A DNA stretch of 64,000 bases from Diphasiastrum complanatum (taxonomy: Eukaryota > Streptophyta > Lycopodiopsida > Lycopodiales > Lycopodiaceae): assembly GCA_029204225.1 (NCBI GenBank), contig CM055099.1:66367852-66431851 (forward strand). The letters run 5' to 3'. Under the pieces are notes generated by a model, which saw only the letters and a program-made list of their open reading frames with translations, did no database searches and was not told the DNA's origin. Numbering within the stretch: position 1 is the stretch's first letter; the number at the start of each line of letters is the position of its first letter. Below, piece after piece: positions 12,111 to 62,649 of this stretch. The position numbers were made by a program, and so were the translations under genes.

Positions 12111-13697
12111 AATCTATGGATAACCACATCATGATTTGGTTGCGTGAAAGCTAATGTGGACATATGTTTGTGGATGTGACCTGCACCCACTTTAGGGTGC
12201 TGATGATGCGAGCATGGATGTTGTAGCATTTTGTTTGGTTTGCAATCAGTCCAAGGGAGACATAAACCTAATATGTCCATTTCATGTGTTCAACATGATT
12301 TAAACTGTGAGGCCCACCACGGATGGGAGGGTGAAATTTTATGTGATTTATGCATTACTACGAAGTAAGGATTTTTTTTCTTTTATTGTTCATGGCTATT
12401 AAAAAATCCAATGAAGAAAAACTCATAGAACTCGCAAATATTACTTGCAATTTGTACAAGTGCGGCAAAATCTTCATCCAAGAGGTGTGTTAGAAATGTT
12501 AAGTGGTGTAATGCTAACTTTGTTTTGCACTATTGTATTCAAATTGTGGGGAATCAAAGTCTCTTGTCATCATCCAAAAGGTCTCGGGTGTCATGTAGTA
12601 CTTGAAGAAAGCTGACAGGAATGGGCATTGGGCACTGTTTTCATGCAACATTTCCACTTTTTTAAACTAAGTAGGGGGGAAAATGTAAAGATGGACAATA
12701 TGCACTTTGCTTACTGATTGTCCCCCCCTCCTTTTGCCTTAGGACAATTCTTAGCATTATGTGATAACTTCACCCGACTTAGCTAAATATTGCTGTTTTT
12801 GTTGCTTTCCAAAGGTTCTATTACCTTGTAATTGTGGTTGAACTTTAACATTACTTCTGGTATTGCTGTGTTTAGTCAGTATGTATTTGCTGCCAAGAAA
12901 GGTGCATAGCACCTGCAAATGTGGCGAGTTACAAGACATGCTCTTTTGTTATGTTGGGTACTATCCTAGACATGACACATATATGTATTTCAGCTTCATC
13001 TAGAGATGCTTTACGTTTCTATTTGTGTTCCATGCCGAGGAGCCTTTGATGGCAGCGTTGCTGAAAAAGGGATTATGATCGATTCCTTGACCATCAGCAG
13101 ATCTATGCAAATTGTAGTGTGATCTTTCAGTTGGCTCTGTACAATGGGCTTATCTGATTTGCTTGAGTGATGTTGTTGCTCCTTTTGAGTTATTGTTCTG
13201 GTTTATACACCAAATTGGTTTTATGTTCTCGAGTGCTTTTACCTTCATCTTGTCATCATCCCAAGTCCCTGAAACACATGTTTCTAGATGAACAGTGATC
13301 TTTACAGTGAATTCTGTCAATTAGCAGTTCTTTGTTCCAGCAGCTTGCCTATTGGTTCTGTGAAAAATTTCTAAGAAAAAAAATGAGAAAAAATTCCAGG
13401 GAAAAAGAAAAAAAAGGATATGCTGTAGTTGGAATTCTATTATATGGTTGAATATCTTATGCTAGCATTCAACACTCAGAAAAAGTGTGGTTCATAGCAG
13501 CTTTTTCATCGGATCATGGGACACTTAAAGTGTATGATTTTCTGAATAATTTTGCATTTTATGCTGGTGTCTTCACAAAGATTTGTTGAACATAAAGTTG
13601 TTTTTCTCCCTAAGGAGGTTTTACTTACGACAGAGTTAATACTGTTTTTTGCTTATTAACTGCTTCTTAATTATCAGGTTCTATGCTTTATGTGCAG
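12111..13697. other. Intron or upstream sequence of ZPR1 with no clear gene
   Basis: About 1.6 kb before the first ZPR1 exon seen. The part nearest the exon is T-rich and ends in a good acceptor (TTTATGTGCAG at 13687-13697), so it is intron. Weak minus-strand frames at 12400-12940 may be old retroelement debris, but no domain is clear. The missing N-terminal ZPR1 exon was not found here. Confidence 0.5.
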
Positions 13698-50595
<36,898 letters not shown>

Positions 50596-51140
50596 TTCTA
50601 TCTCTCTTTTAAAGATACACAAACACATCCACACCCTAAGGAGCACCTGTGTTAGTAGAATGTGTTTAGAAGATTATTCTGAATACAATTTTGTAGTTTA
50701 AAATGTGGGAAAACACAAGTCTGTACGTAATGTTTATAAACCGGAACATAAGGAGAGATGATGGGGAGCTCAGGAGAGTTCAAGAAAAAATTTGCTGTGT
50801 TCTTATGTTTCACAGAAGATGACTAGGAATATCTCGGAAAACATTCCATGCTCTGGATGGAGTTGGTAGTCTAACACTGTAGATTTTATAAAGTTAGTAA
50901 TTGTGCACATTTTTTCTTTGGTTCAGTACTATCATAGACTTCACTTTGATGTATTTCCATTGCAAAATTCATATGATGCAGCTCGGACATGATTATTATT
51001 TGCCACTCCCCACTGTTGATGGTTTTTTTACTTATCAATGAGCTAGGTAAAATTGCTGTATTTTTGCAATTGTTTGATCTTAAACAATCGAGAGTGTGCA
51101 TACAATGAGTCTTTTACGACTTAATAAAAGCTCTCATAAA
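50596..51140 (+). terminator. ZPR1: ZPR1 3' UTR and probable poly(A) signal
   Basis: AT-rich non-coding sequence after the stop. An AATAAA hexamer lies at 51123-51128, about 530 bases past the stop. Plant poly(A) signals are loose, so the true site could be nearer. Confidence 0.4.
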
Positions 51141-52440
51141 ATTTCATTGACTGAAATGTAAACCCAATCTGGAAGAGTTGTCTAAGACGTGTACATGCAA
51201 CGTAAATGGTAAAAGTCTGAAATCATAAATTTCACATAATTTTATGTCAACAAGAATTTTTTTACTGCTGGCAAAAAGAAAAATGCAGCTGCGTATATCA
51301 GTTTATTTTAGAAGATGTTGCAAGAAATATTTTATAGGACATCTTATGCTATTTTTGGGTGAGAGTAAGTACACTTCTTAGTCAAGTTTTAATAAAGCTA
51401 TTGTCTTTATAATAAAATAATGACCACTGGTGGTTTGGACCTTTTCAAAGTTATGGCCTGTCTCAACCGACTTGATGTAACTTCTCTGAAGTGATCCTTA
51501 TCAAATAAGGGCCACTAGAAAGAGCATTCCCCGGTCAAAAATTTACTATCCATAATTGGAGAAAAATATGTCTGCCGGTGTTATGATTCAGTTGCAGATT
51601 TTAGCGTCACATGAATCACACAATAATCTCCTACTCAGAATACTACATGAAACATAAAGAGAGGAGAAAGAGAGGGATAGAGGATAGAAGTTGCAGTTCT
51701 TCAACAAAGAATTGTTGATGAATAGACTCAATCATTCAAAACTGCACGTGTTTTGTGAGTCACTGCATTTTTACTGTCTAAATCTACAATTAGCTTAAAG
51801 ATTAGGTCCCCCAACTTAATCCAGATGCGGTGACTCATGGGGCTCCCTTGTGACATATAATAACAAAACATGGATGAGCTGCAAGTTAATGCTTATATGT
51901 AACTAATGTAGCTATCACAAAATGGAAAAAATGCATATGTTGATGTTGCTAGTGCAGAAAATCAATATTGTACCTCTGATCTAAAAAATGTGTACTCAAA
52001 CTGTGTGGCTATCACCAAAGCATAAATGCTGAACTAAAAACTGCACACCGACATAGCTGTGAAACGATGATGCGACTGTTGAGCTATACCAGTGGACCAT
52101 CAGTCATAGAAGAGTATACGTGCCAAGGTATGAGAGGGCAGCAGCTGACAGAGTCACACGAGAGAGCTATCCAAAGGATCATGCATGTTGAGTAGCCCAT
52201 GCATGGTTGTGTGCAAAGATCCCAAGCTCTTCGTAAGGAACTAAGGAACTGAGAGTGACAATCATCATAAGCAAGAACTAGCTCAATTGCATCCCAAGTT
52301 AGACATATAGCAAGAATCAAAATAGTTTTGACATTCTGCGAGTAAATCTTTTGCGAGTTTGAATTTAACTATCGTTCAGAAAAAATATAGCTCATGGCAT
52401 GCCATGTGCTATTTGACTACATGCTATCTCGGATAAACAC
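51141..52440. other. Intergenic sequence, no gene
   Basis: AT-rich with short frames only; no RNA gene or element recognised. Confidence 0.5.
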
Positions 52441-52460
52441 AAGGCACTGTAGTTTTTTCT

Positions 52461-53250
52461 CGGACCAGAGAGTGGTCCGTTATTGGCCAAAGCAGACGAA
52501 ATCTCGGACGAAGGTAGCCACAAGTTTGTGGCTTCTAGACAAACCCGTCGGACCAGTTGTAGTTCGATTTTGGGTCCGTTCGTCTCGAAATGTACTTCCA
52601 ACCAGGAGGCACTAAACTAGCGATTACTAAGTTGGCCTATTTTTGGCATTCTTGGGAATGGGTCTAGTTTTGCCAAATGGAGTCGGATTGGAGCGTCATC
52701 AGCCTCGGCAGGTGTTGCACGCCCAAACAAACCTGGAGAAAAAAAATTCGGGTTGCAAACGGTCTAGTATGGTCGACGATACGTGCGCCCAAAGCAAAAA
52801 CCCTAAAAGTCGTTCAGGGGAAAGCATGCCCGTTGGACCGAAGAGTGGTCCGTTATGGGCCAAAGCAGTAGGAGTCTCGGACGGAAGGTAGCCACATGTT
52901 TTTGGCCTCGAGACAAACCCGTCAGACTAGTTGCAGCTCGATTCTGGGTCCGTTTGCCTCAAAATGTACTTCACTAAACTAGGGATTACTAAGTTGCCTA
53001 TTTTTGGCATTCCCCAAGAATTGGTCCAGATTTGTCGAATAGAGTGTCGTCAGTCTCAGCGATCTCGACGGGTGCTGCACGCCCAAACAAACTTGGAGAA
53101 AAAAATCGGGTTGCAAACAGTCAAGTATGGGCGACAATACGTGCGCCCAAAGCAGAAACCCTAAAAGTCGTCCAGGGAAAGCATGCCTGTCGGACCGGAG
53201 AGTGGTTGTTATGGGCCAAAGCAGCCGGAATCTTGGATGGAAGGTAGGTC
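52461..53250. repeat. Tandem repeat, unit 357-373 bp, about 2.2 copies
   Basis: The landmark AGTGGTCCGTTATGGGCCAA (or a close variant) occurs at 52471, 52844 and 53201, giving periods of 373 and 357 bp. Other words shared by the units include TGCACGCCCAAACAAAC, GATACGTGCGCCCAAAGCA and ACCCTAAAAGTCGT. The units are GC-richer than the flanks and have no long frame that agrees between copies. No known family recognised. Confidence 0.9.
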
Positions 53251-53900
53251 ACCCACGCTGCAAAACTAGTTATATTAGACTGGGGAGGACATTAGTCCCC
53301 TATTTCAATCAATGTTTTCCTTGCTAAATCTAAAGTCAACTTTGACAGTTAGAATAAACAATCGAAGAAGTGCATTCAATGCATATTTGATTTTGAAAGG
53401 CAATCACAATGGCCATAACTGAGTTTGTTATTTCTCATCACCATTAACAGCTAGCTGGTAGATTACACCACATTATGAATTGCACTTTATCCAACTATTG
53501 AACTTTCTTCTCCTCGCCTAGACTTAGATAATGTTGCTTGTTACATTCACGCCATCTAAGTTCAAGTGATTGATTCGTAACTAATGGCTATTTCATAACC
53601 AATATAGTTACATAAGTGCTTTCCATATTTGCTTTCAGCTCCATTCTACTTTTTGTATTCAGGGATCCAATTTAAGTTCAAAATATCAAATACGAATATA
53701 CAATCTTATGAGAGTAAGTAAAAAAAGGGTAAAACCAACTACTCAACCATTACAAACTAGCGTATGCTCTATAATCTATATTGCCATAGTCATGATTTTG
53801 ATTGTGATTGTCAATTATAACGTGTATATATCTAGTTGATCTCCATTGAGTAATAACAATTCTAATTTACTAGAGAAACCAACTTCATTACATATATTGT
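53251..53900. other. Intergenic sequence, no gene
   Basis: AT-rich, no feature recognised. Confidence 0.5.
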
Positions 53901-53904
53901 TGAA

Positions 53905-56900
53905 ATGAAGAGTGTAGGATGCTCCACACAAAGGCTAGGATGAATTCCTTGTCACCGCAGGATGAAGATGAAAAAGCAAATTTCTCATTCAAAGGCAAGA
54001 AAAAGACCAATGGAGCCAAGAAGAATCATCAAAACATGGCAAAGGAGGAGGATGCATCATCAAGCTCAAAGGGCAAGAAGCTCAAAGGGCAAGAAGAAGA
54101 TAGACAAAACCAAGTACAAAGTGCCTCTTTTGTGGAAAGAAGGGGCACTTTGCATCAGAATGCTTCGAGAAGAAGAACACACAAGAAGACAAACAGAGCA
54201 ACATTGCACATCAAGAGGAGGATGAAGAAGAATCATCCTTAATGGCATCCAACATCATCCAAATTCAACACAAGTGAAGCTTGGTGGATTGATAGTGGGG
54301 CTAGCTCCCACATGACTTTCCAAAAGGACTACTTTTCCGCTCTACTCTCTTATGATGTTAAAAAGTTTATTTTTACAGCTACTGATCAAGAGTGTAGGAT
54401 AAGTGGTGTAGGTACTATTCCATGGTACTTGGGATCATCCAAAAGGATGAATCTTGCAAATGTCCTTTATTTACAATCTAAGCATGGAGTTTGTTCTATA
54501 TTTAAGAATGATGATTACATAGCTAAGGGATTTAAACAAGGTAGATTGTTTAAATTAGATGCTAATGTGGCAATGGAGAGAGTGTAACATGGCAAAGGAG
54601 GAGATCACCAAGGTGGAGCTATGGCACAAGAGGTTGGGCCACCCCAACTTCAAAGCTATGGAATCAATGTGTGCTGAGGAGCTTGCACTCGGCCTCTCCA
54701 AGAATTTGTCAAGATGTGGCAAGCATTTTGAGGCTTGTAGCCTCCCAAGAATTTGTCAAGACGTGGCATATTAGGGGAGCTCTTGAATCCAAAAGGGCCT
54801 TTTGTAAAGATGCTTTTTTTGACTTTTCAAAGGTTTTATGTTCACATGGCCCAATGGTGTGTTTCCATGTGTGCTAGACCGTAACGGTGGTGGCCCAACT
54901 TCAATTTCGGACAGCCACTTCTGAAATAAACTAATTACACTAAAATTCAAATTGAAGTGGGTCGGAAACTCGAGGCCGTGTCCTCGCGCATATGTCGTCG
55001 TGTCGCGTCATGCCTCACCATGCGGAAGACAGGTGGAGTGAGCACATGTGGAGGAGGAAAATAGCTTGCTTCTAGTAAAAGAATTGTACCATCTCTTTAC
55101 ACCATTATGTAGATGATGAGAAACCGCACACTTTTTCTTTTTGGATCACTTCAATCCGACACACGGTTAAAAAGTTATGGCCATCTGAAGATTCATACCC
55201 TACTTGATATCGGAGCCGAGCCACCCAGACTTCTTCTCACCGAACATAATGCTCTGATCGTGCAGCTCCGATATCTCAGCCACGCGACCAGAGCATTATG
55301 TTCAGTGAGAAAAAAGTCCATGGGTCACCTAGCTCCAATATCTCAGTCACGCGACCAAAGTATTATGTTCAATGAGAACAGGTCATGGTCGCTCGGCTCC
55401 GATATTAGGTAGGGTATGAATCTTCAGGCTGCCATAACTTTTAAACCATATGTCGGATTGAAGTGATTCAGAAGGCAAAAGTGTGTGGTTTTTCATTATC
55501 TATGCAATGGTGTAAACAAATGCTACAATATCTCAGCCACACGACCAGAGCATTATATTCAGTGAGAACAGGTAATGGGTCGCTCGGCTCCGATATCAAG
55601 TCAGGTATGAATCTTTAGAGTGCCATAACTTTTTAACCGTGTGTCGGATTGAAGTGATCCAAGAAGCAAAAGTGTGCAATTTTTCATGATCTACGCAATG
55701 GTGTAAAGAGATGCTACACTTCTTTTACTAGAAGTAAGCTATTTTCCTCCACATATCTTCACTCCACCTGCCTTCCGCATGGCGAGGCACGACGCGATGC
55801 GACGACATATGCGCGAGGACACGGCCTCGGGTTTCCCACCTTATTTTGAATTTTAGTGTAATTGGTTTATCTCAGAAGTGGCTGCCCGAAATTGAAGTTG
55901 GGCAGTCTAATGATGTTCTCTCTCTACATTCTTAAAGGGCCCATATTGAGTCCGAAGTTCCCCTAATGAGCATTGTGAGCTTGCACTCGGCCTCCCAAAG
56001 GCTCATAAGCCTCCATTTTCAAGATCCACTACAAGAGCAAACACTCCTCTTGAGATCATACATTCGGATGTGCATAGCTTCTCTCAAGAATCTAATGGTG
56101 GTGCAAAATCCTATATATCTTTTATAGATGATCATTCAATATATGCTTGGATTTAACTTTTGTCTTACAAAAGTTTGGTGTTTGATTCATTTGAAAAGTT
56201 CAAAACTCTAGTTGAAATTAACTTAATACCAAGATTAAGGTATTGAGATGTGATAATGGAGGAGAGTACATCTCCAATAGATCTCTATTTGGAGAAAAAA
56301 AAAGAGCCAAATCTCAAAGATCTAAGAAGATTTGGATCTACATGCTATGTACACCAATGCTTGGATACAAGGAAAAAGGATGATGCCACTTCTATCAAAG
56401 GTATATTTGCCGGCTATGGTGAGAATAACAAAGGTATAGAGTCTTCAATCCCATCACTAAGAAAATCATAGAGAGTAGGGATGCTGTTTTTTACGAAGGA
56501 CACTCTTGTAAAGTGGATGATAATGCTACTAATCATCTATATGTCAAAGACCATGCTAGGATGGTGATCAAGAAATTGAGGATCCATCTCAAGATCCAAG
56601 GACTCCAAAAAGATCCACAAGAGCAAGGGCCGAGCCATCAAGGCTCACTTATGTTGGCAAAGGTGATCAAAGGGAAGGCATCTCATCTTTCACTTCCTAC
56701 ACTTTTCTTTCTTCAATGCTTGATGAATCAACTTGCTATGAAGATGCATGTAAATTAAAAAGTTGGATGAATGCTATGCAAGTGGAGTATGATGCTCTCA
56801 TGGAGAATCATACTTGGGAGGTTGTTGATATTCCTCAAGGGAAGAAACCACTTGATTGCAAGTGGGTGTATAGATTGAAATATAATCAAGATGGATCAAT

Positions 56901-57225
56901 AAACAAGTATAAACCTAGACTTGTAGCAAAAGGTTTTTTGCAAACCCAAGGCATTGATTATGAACTTGTGCTCCTGTGGCTAAGCTAGTTACAATAAGAT
57001 TGATTACTAGTCTTGCTACTACTTTCAATTGGAAGCTATTTCAACTTGATGTTACGAATGCCTTCCTCAATGGCTACTTGGAGGAAGAGAGTCTACGTGA
57101 GACAACCCAAGAGCTTTATCAAAGAGGAGCTTGAAGGTAATGTTTGATTTTTGAAAAAGAGTCTCTATGGACTCAAGCTAGCACCTAGAGCATGGTACTC
57201 TAGGCTAAACTCTTTCCTTATTTGC
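53905..57225 (+). mobile_element. Ty1/copia fossil interrupted by a foldback element
   Basis: Plus-strand relic. In order: end of gag with a CCHC knuckle near 54115 (LCxxC...GHFASEC in one frame), protease (DSGASSHMTF near 54290), GAG-pre-integrase (WHKRLGHPNFKAMESM, 54620-54665), integrase after the insertion (LEIIHSDVHSFSQESNGG, 56040-56100), and reverse transcriptase 56715-57220 (MQVEYDALMENHTWEVVDIP, SLYGLKLAPRAWY). No LTRs seen. It is broken in many places. Confidence 0.85.
54771..55966. mobile_element. Foldback / long-TIR DNA element of about 1.2 kb
   Basis: A large inverted repeat inside the copia fossil. The outer ends are TTAGGGGA and TCCCCTAA. The long arms, about 54885-55205 and 55580-55907, are inverted copies of each other over more than 300 bp with scattered differences (for example CAACTTCAATTTCGG on the left and CCGAAATTGAAGTTG on the right). 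The centre holds several copies of a word like ACCAGAGCATTATGTTCAGT in both orientations. No long frame or transposase. The copia word GAGCTTGCACTCGGCCTC is found on both sides (54679 and 55976). Target duplications right at the ends are not clear. Confidence 0.85.
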
Positions 57226-57234
57226 ATCAATTTT

Positions 57235-57960
57235 TTTTTGAGTTTATATCCCGTCCCTCTTAAGGTCACGGTTGGTGCGTTGGTATCTTCGTCAGGTTCA
57301 GCATGTTGAAGAACTTCTGATGCTTGATCCTGGGAAGCGCTTTGGTGAAGATGTCTGCGACCATTTCTGTTGTGGAGCAATATTGAAGGATCACTTGCCC
57401 TGAGAAAACTTTCTCCCGAATGAAATGATACTGAATTTCTATGTGCTTGGATTTGCCATGAAATCTGGGATTCAGTGATAGTGAAATACAGCTAAAGTTG
57501 TCACACATAATGGTGGTAGCATTGAACTGAGTGTGATGCAAGTCGTGAAGTAACAACCTGATCCATACAGCTTCTTGTGAAGCTTGACATGCTGCGATGT
57601 ACTCTGCCTCGGTCGAAGAAAGCGCAACTGATTTTTGCTTCCTTGAGTTCCACGAAATCGGTCCCCCTGCCAAATAGAAACAGAACCCGGAGGTAGATTT
57701 TCTGGTAGAGACTGTTCCTCTCCAATCTGAGTCGGAGTAGCCTCGCAGGACGAGTGGGTCGATAGTATTTCCATCATAACATAAAATGTGATCTGAACTT
57801 CCCTGAATATATCTCATCACTCTCTTTAATGCTTTCCAATGAGAGATCCTAGGATTAAACATGAATTGACTTAACGTGCTAACAATGTATGCTAAATCTG
57901 GTCTAGTACACAACATTGCATACATCAAAGATCCTATTAGTGAGGACCAAACTGATAGGT
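57235..57960 (-). mobile_element. Copia 3' fragment (RNase H region) inserted opposite in orientation
   Basis: The minus-strand frame at 57266-57928 begins within the end of RT (LCTRPDLAYIVSTLSQFM) and holds the copia RNase H: GYSDSDWRGTVSTRKSTSG, SSTEAEYIAACQA, KHIEIQYHFIREKV and VADIFTKALPR. A purine-rich AAGAGGGACGGG near 57262 on the minus strand is a candidate tract before the lost 3' LTR. It truncates the plus-strand copia at about 57230. Incomplete. Confidence 0.85.
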
Positions 57961-59128
57961 GTTTGCATGGAGGAAAATGAGGGAATAGGGTCCTATTTCA
58001 CATGAATTAAGAAGTTGTGAAACCACTACTTTTGAAAGTTTTTGGTTTGTGGGTTGATGATACGTTGGAGATAACAATATTTCTGAATGTATTGTGTCTC
58101 CTATGAAGGAATTCTTGTAAAAACTCTAAGTGAAAAAGAAATCATTACTCTCTACAAACATTTTATTTACTTTAGTTTCATGAATGCTCAATTAGAATAT
58201 CATTCGCCATTTTCAAAGTTGATCAACCCAAATTCATTGGTTCCTATATTGAATTATAATCATGTTGACATTTATATGGGATTCCGATATTTCAAATCAA
58301 AATTGATGGTTAGTAATGAAGCATTTATACTAAACAACGAAATGGCTATTCAACAACATGAAATCATTCTTAAGTTAAAAGAGCTAGATGTAAGGAAAAA
58401 GTACGAATCCAAGGGAACTGGATAAGTCATCTAAGATGGCATGACATTGAAGAAGCAAACATATTGATGTGAAACCTCCTACCTATGTCATGTAGATTTA
58501 GTTACCAAAAACCAATATAGTACTTCATCAGCGTCTTCTTCGGCCATCATTATAATCTTATTGAAAATAAGCTAGACTAGAATTATCACATGGTTTCAAT
58601 TCAAAAATCCTTGGATCTACAACACCACCAACATGACATCCTCACCCATGACCACTCAAATTGGAAAACTAGAGCATTCAAGCTTATCAAACAAGCGTCT
58701 CTTTTTTTATGACAAAAATGTTTCAGTAAGAGAAATTTCATGTACCTGAAGTACATAGACACTCATAAATCTCTCTCTAGACCTCTCAAAGTATTCTGAA
58801 TAAAGATAACAAACCAAATAGGGCCTATAGTAGACTTAATAAGGGCTAACAAGGCCTAGACATTTTAAACCTTAGGATCATGATCTTGGTCATAAATTGA
58901 TTTCTCCACAAGTGCCTTGAATTTCAAGAAAATGTTAAACACCATAGACTTTGAAGAAACAGAGATAAATCCAAATGTATCTATGTAGCATATTTTCCTA
59001 TACACCTTCAACCCTAGACCCTAGCACCTGAAAAGCGCCAATAGGTGAAGAGGATTCTAACATGTCATGCAGAAGTTTGTTCCCATGAGAGCAATAGCAT
59101 AATTCACATTCATACACATGCTTATGAT

Positions 59129-59960
<832 letters not shown>

Positions 59961-61290
59961 GAAGAGAGCAGGAATATTGCAGAACAGCTCTCCCGTTACA
60001 ATCAGCTACTAGATGCAATAGAAAGCTTATGTTAAGTATAATCACAGCTTTAAGTGTTCTAGTTGCCCAACATGATCTTAAAAATTAGTTCATACTCACA
60101 AAAACAAGAGTACAGTCCACCGAAGATATTAGAAATGGTTTGTGTGTGGTATCACTAAAAAATGGATTCAATGTGAAGTTTGGTTCTGAAATAGATGGAA
60201 AGAGCAGTATGATATCGCGAGTTCCTCAAGCGTAAAAAATAGCCATCGTCTGATCAGAAGCGAAGGAGTCGTAGACATCCGTGTTCTGATCAGAGTGAGT
60301 AAACAAGCACGATCAAACAACGATAAAGTGCATTCAATCACAACAAGCATTCATTTACGTTATACATAGATAGAAAAGCGTGCTGCTGCTATATTACATT
60401 GAAGCACAATAAAATAGCAATTACAACCAAAATGATGGCGTAATTGGGAGGCTCAAAATCATACGTCTCATGGACGGAGCTTCAAGTAATTTGTGCTGGG
60501 ATGATCTATTTATAGATTGCATCCATGTATTAACTACATCAAATGTTTGTCACCTAATTAGATAAGCCGTTGTACTTGGAAGTAAATGGCTTTTGTGACA
60601 ACTATACATAGTGTATACTGTAAACGAATTAGGAATGTTGACGCGGACGAGGATGTCGTAAATTCTCTCACTTCGCATTTTACGTGAAGTGGTTTTCTCT
60701 CACTTCGCAAATTTCAGGAAGTGGTTGGGAACGTCCTTCGTTCAAAATAGACGACCTTCGCTTTTTCTCTCTCCTCGGGTTTTTTGCGAAAAAGCCGAAG
60801 GTGCCCTAAAACAGTTCAAGTCTTGAAGTAGATGACCTTTGAGAATTTTCTCTCTCTTCGCGAAAAAGTCGAAGGTGCTCTAAAATGGTTGAACTTTGAA
60901 CTGTGCCTAAGCGTCGCATTTCGAGAAAATGCGAAAAAGACGAAGCTGTTGCAAAATAGTTTAAACTGTTGAACTATGATAGTTTCGCATTCCGGGGAAA
61001 TGCGAAAAAGACAAAAATGTCGCGAACATAGCTCATTTCTGTAGACTGTCACGACACTTAGAGTATTTTTGCAGATTGTTGCGAATGCAGACTTCTTCTA
61101 AATGCTAATTTCATGGAAGTCCTTGAAGATGGCCAAGTCTTCAATGACTTCAAATTATTGAACTTTACATCTGAACTTGAAATTATGATAGGATTGGTTA
61201 CCCTTTGCTGGAGATCAGCCAGAAGCCTGTTGTAGACGTTCTTCAAATAAATTGGCTGAATGAGTTGTAATTCCAAGGAGACAACTGTGG
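59961..61290. repeat. Unassigned region with degenerate TCGC-rich repeats
   Basis: No coding signal. From about 60650 to 61030 an irregular repeat of roughly 70-80 bp recurs, with the words TTCGCGAAAAAG, GCGAAAAAGACGAA, CGAAGGTGC, AAATGCGAAAAAGAC and TTGAACT. Some copies can pair locally (TTCGCATT with AATGCGAA). The TCGCGAA flavour recalls the LTRs at 4909-5706, so it may be LTR sequence of a related element, which I cannot prove. Confidence 0.5.
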
Positions 61291-61299
61291 GCTTAATTT

Positions 61300-62300
61300 C
61301 CAACAATATGATCCATCATTGTACATAAAATTTCATGATTGGAAAGATCATTGTACTTGTATTGTATGTTGATGACATTATTTTGAGTGAAAATGATCTA
61401 GATGCAATAAGAGATGTAAAGATTGCTCTATCTAAAGAGTTTAGAATGGTTGATCTCGGCCTATTGCACTTCATTCTAGGAATAGAAGTCATAAGAGGAT
61501 TGGATTTTAGCTTCATATGTCAATCTAAATATGCTACGACCATGCTAGATAGATTTGGAATGAAGAATTGTAAAGGCATTGAGACTCCAATGGAGCAAAA
61601 CGTAAAAGCATATATTAGTGCTGATGAAGCATCCTTTGAGGACATCACTCTCTATGGAAGGCGTATAGGCTCCTTAATTTATTTAACTATAACTAGACCC
61701 TATCTTGGTTGTTGGAAAGTTAATCCAATATATGCAATGTCCTCTTGTGTGACATTGGAAAATGGCCAAAAGAGTCCTAAATATCTCATCAACTAGGAAT
61801 TTTGGCATACTTACCAAGGCACTAATCTTGGCTTAAGAGCCTATAGTGACTCGGATTGTAGGTGACAAAGTGAATCGAAAGTCTACTAGTGCGTCTGCTA
61901 CATTCATGTGTGATGGAGTGGTATCATGGCTTCTAAAGAAGCAAGATACTATTTCGTTGTCTTCAACTGAATCATGAAATAAGGCCTTGATATGAACTTG
62001 CAAGGAGGTCTTATGGCTCAAGAAGCTATTGGTGGAACTTCATGTCATGGAGGCCAAGGAGGTACCTACAATCTATTGTAATAGCCAATCAGCCCAATCC
62101 AATCCTACATTCCATGCAGGGAGCAACCATATTGAAATTGCTCATCATTTTGTGAGGGAGAAGGTCCTAGCCAAAGAGATCAAAATCCAACATGTGTCTT
62201 CATCGAGTTGCTTAGTTGATTTGTTCATTAAATCCTTGCCTAAGGATTCATTTGAAAAGCTAAGATCTTTACTTGGAGTAATTGATAAGTGTATCATAGT
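61300..62300 (+). mobile_element. Copia fossil (end of RT and RNase H)
   Basis: Plus-strand relic. RT part with VLVLYVDDIILSENDLDAIR, DLGLLHFILGIEVIRG and SKYATTMLDRFGMKNCKGIE, then an RNase H region to about 62290 in which SNHIEIAHHFVREKVLAKE and SCLVDLFIKSLPKDSFEKLR can be read. It is broken in several places. Confidence 0.85.
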
Positions 62301-62640
62301 TTCCAAAGCTAGATTTGAGAAGGAGTGTGAAAAAATGTCTAAATTGGCAAATCTAGCTATGTTAAACCATGTAAATATGTACAATGGTGGGTCCCACATG
62401 TGTGAGGCCAGAGTGCCACATGGGAATCTACTCTAGTGTAGGTTAGATCATGTCTAAAAAGTTGGTCAAGTTTGTTTGGTAGTGGTTCCTACATTATAGG
62501 ACCAAATTCCAATTTCTTCTTACGTGTGGCTACTCGGCTAACCCAAGTAGCCAGCTACGGGATCAGTGCCCGATCAATATATCCTAACGGGTTACGTCCC
62601 GATCACAACCATATACAGTAAACCAAATAAACTATACACT
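62301..62640. other. Between two copia fragments
   Basis: Probably the lost 3' LTR region of the preceding fossil; contains GTGGGTCCCACATGTG, but no repeat partner is present. Confidence 0.35.
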
Positions 62641-62649
62641 AATTACATA

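Noticed and set aside
12757-12939. 60-residue minus-strand frame upstream of ZPR1
   Set aside because: No domain, no upstream signals; probably chance or retroelement debris.
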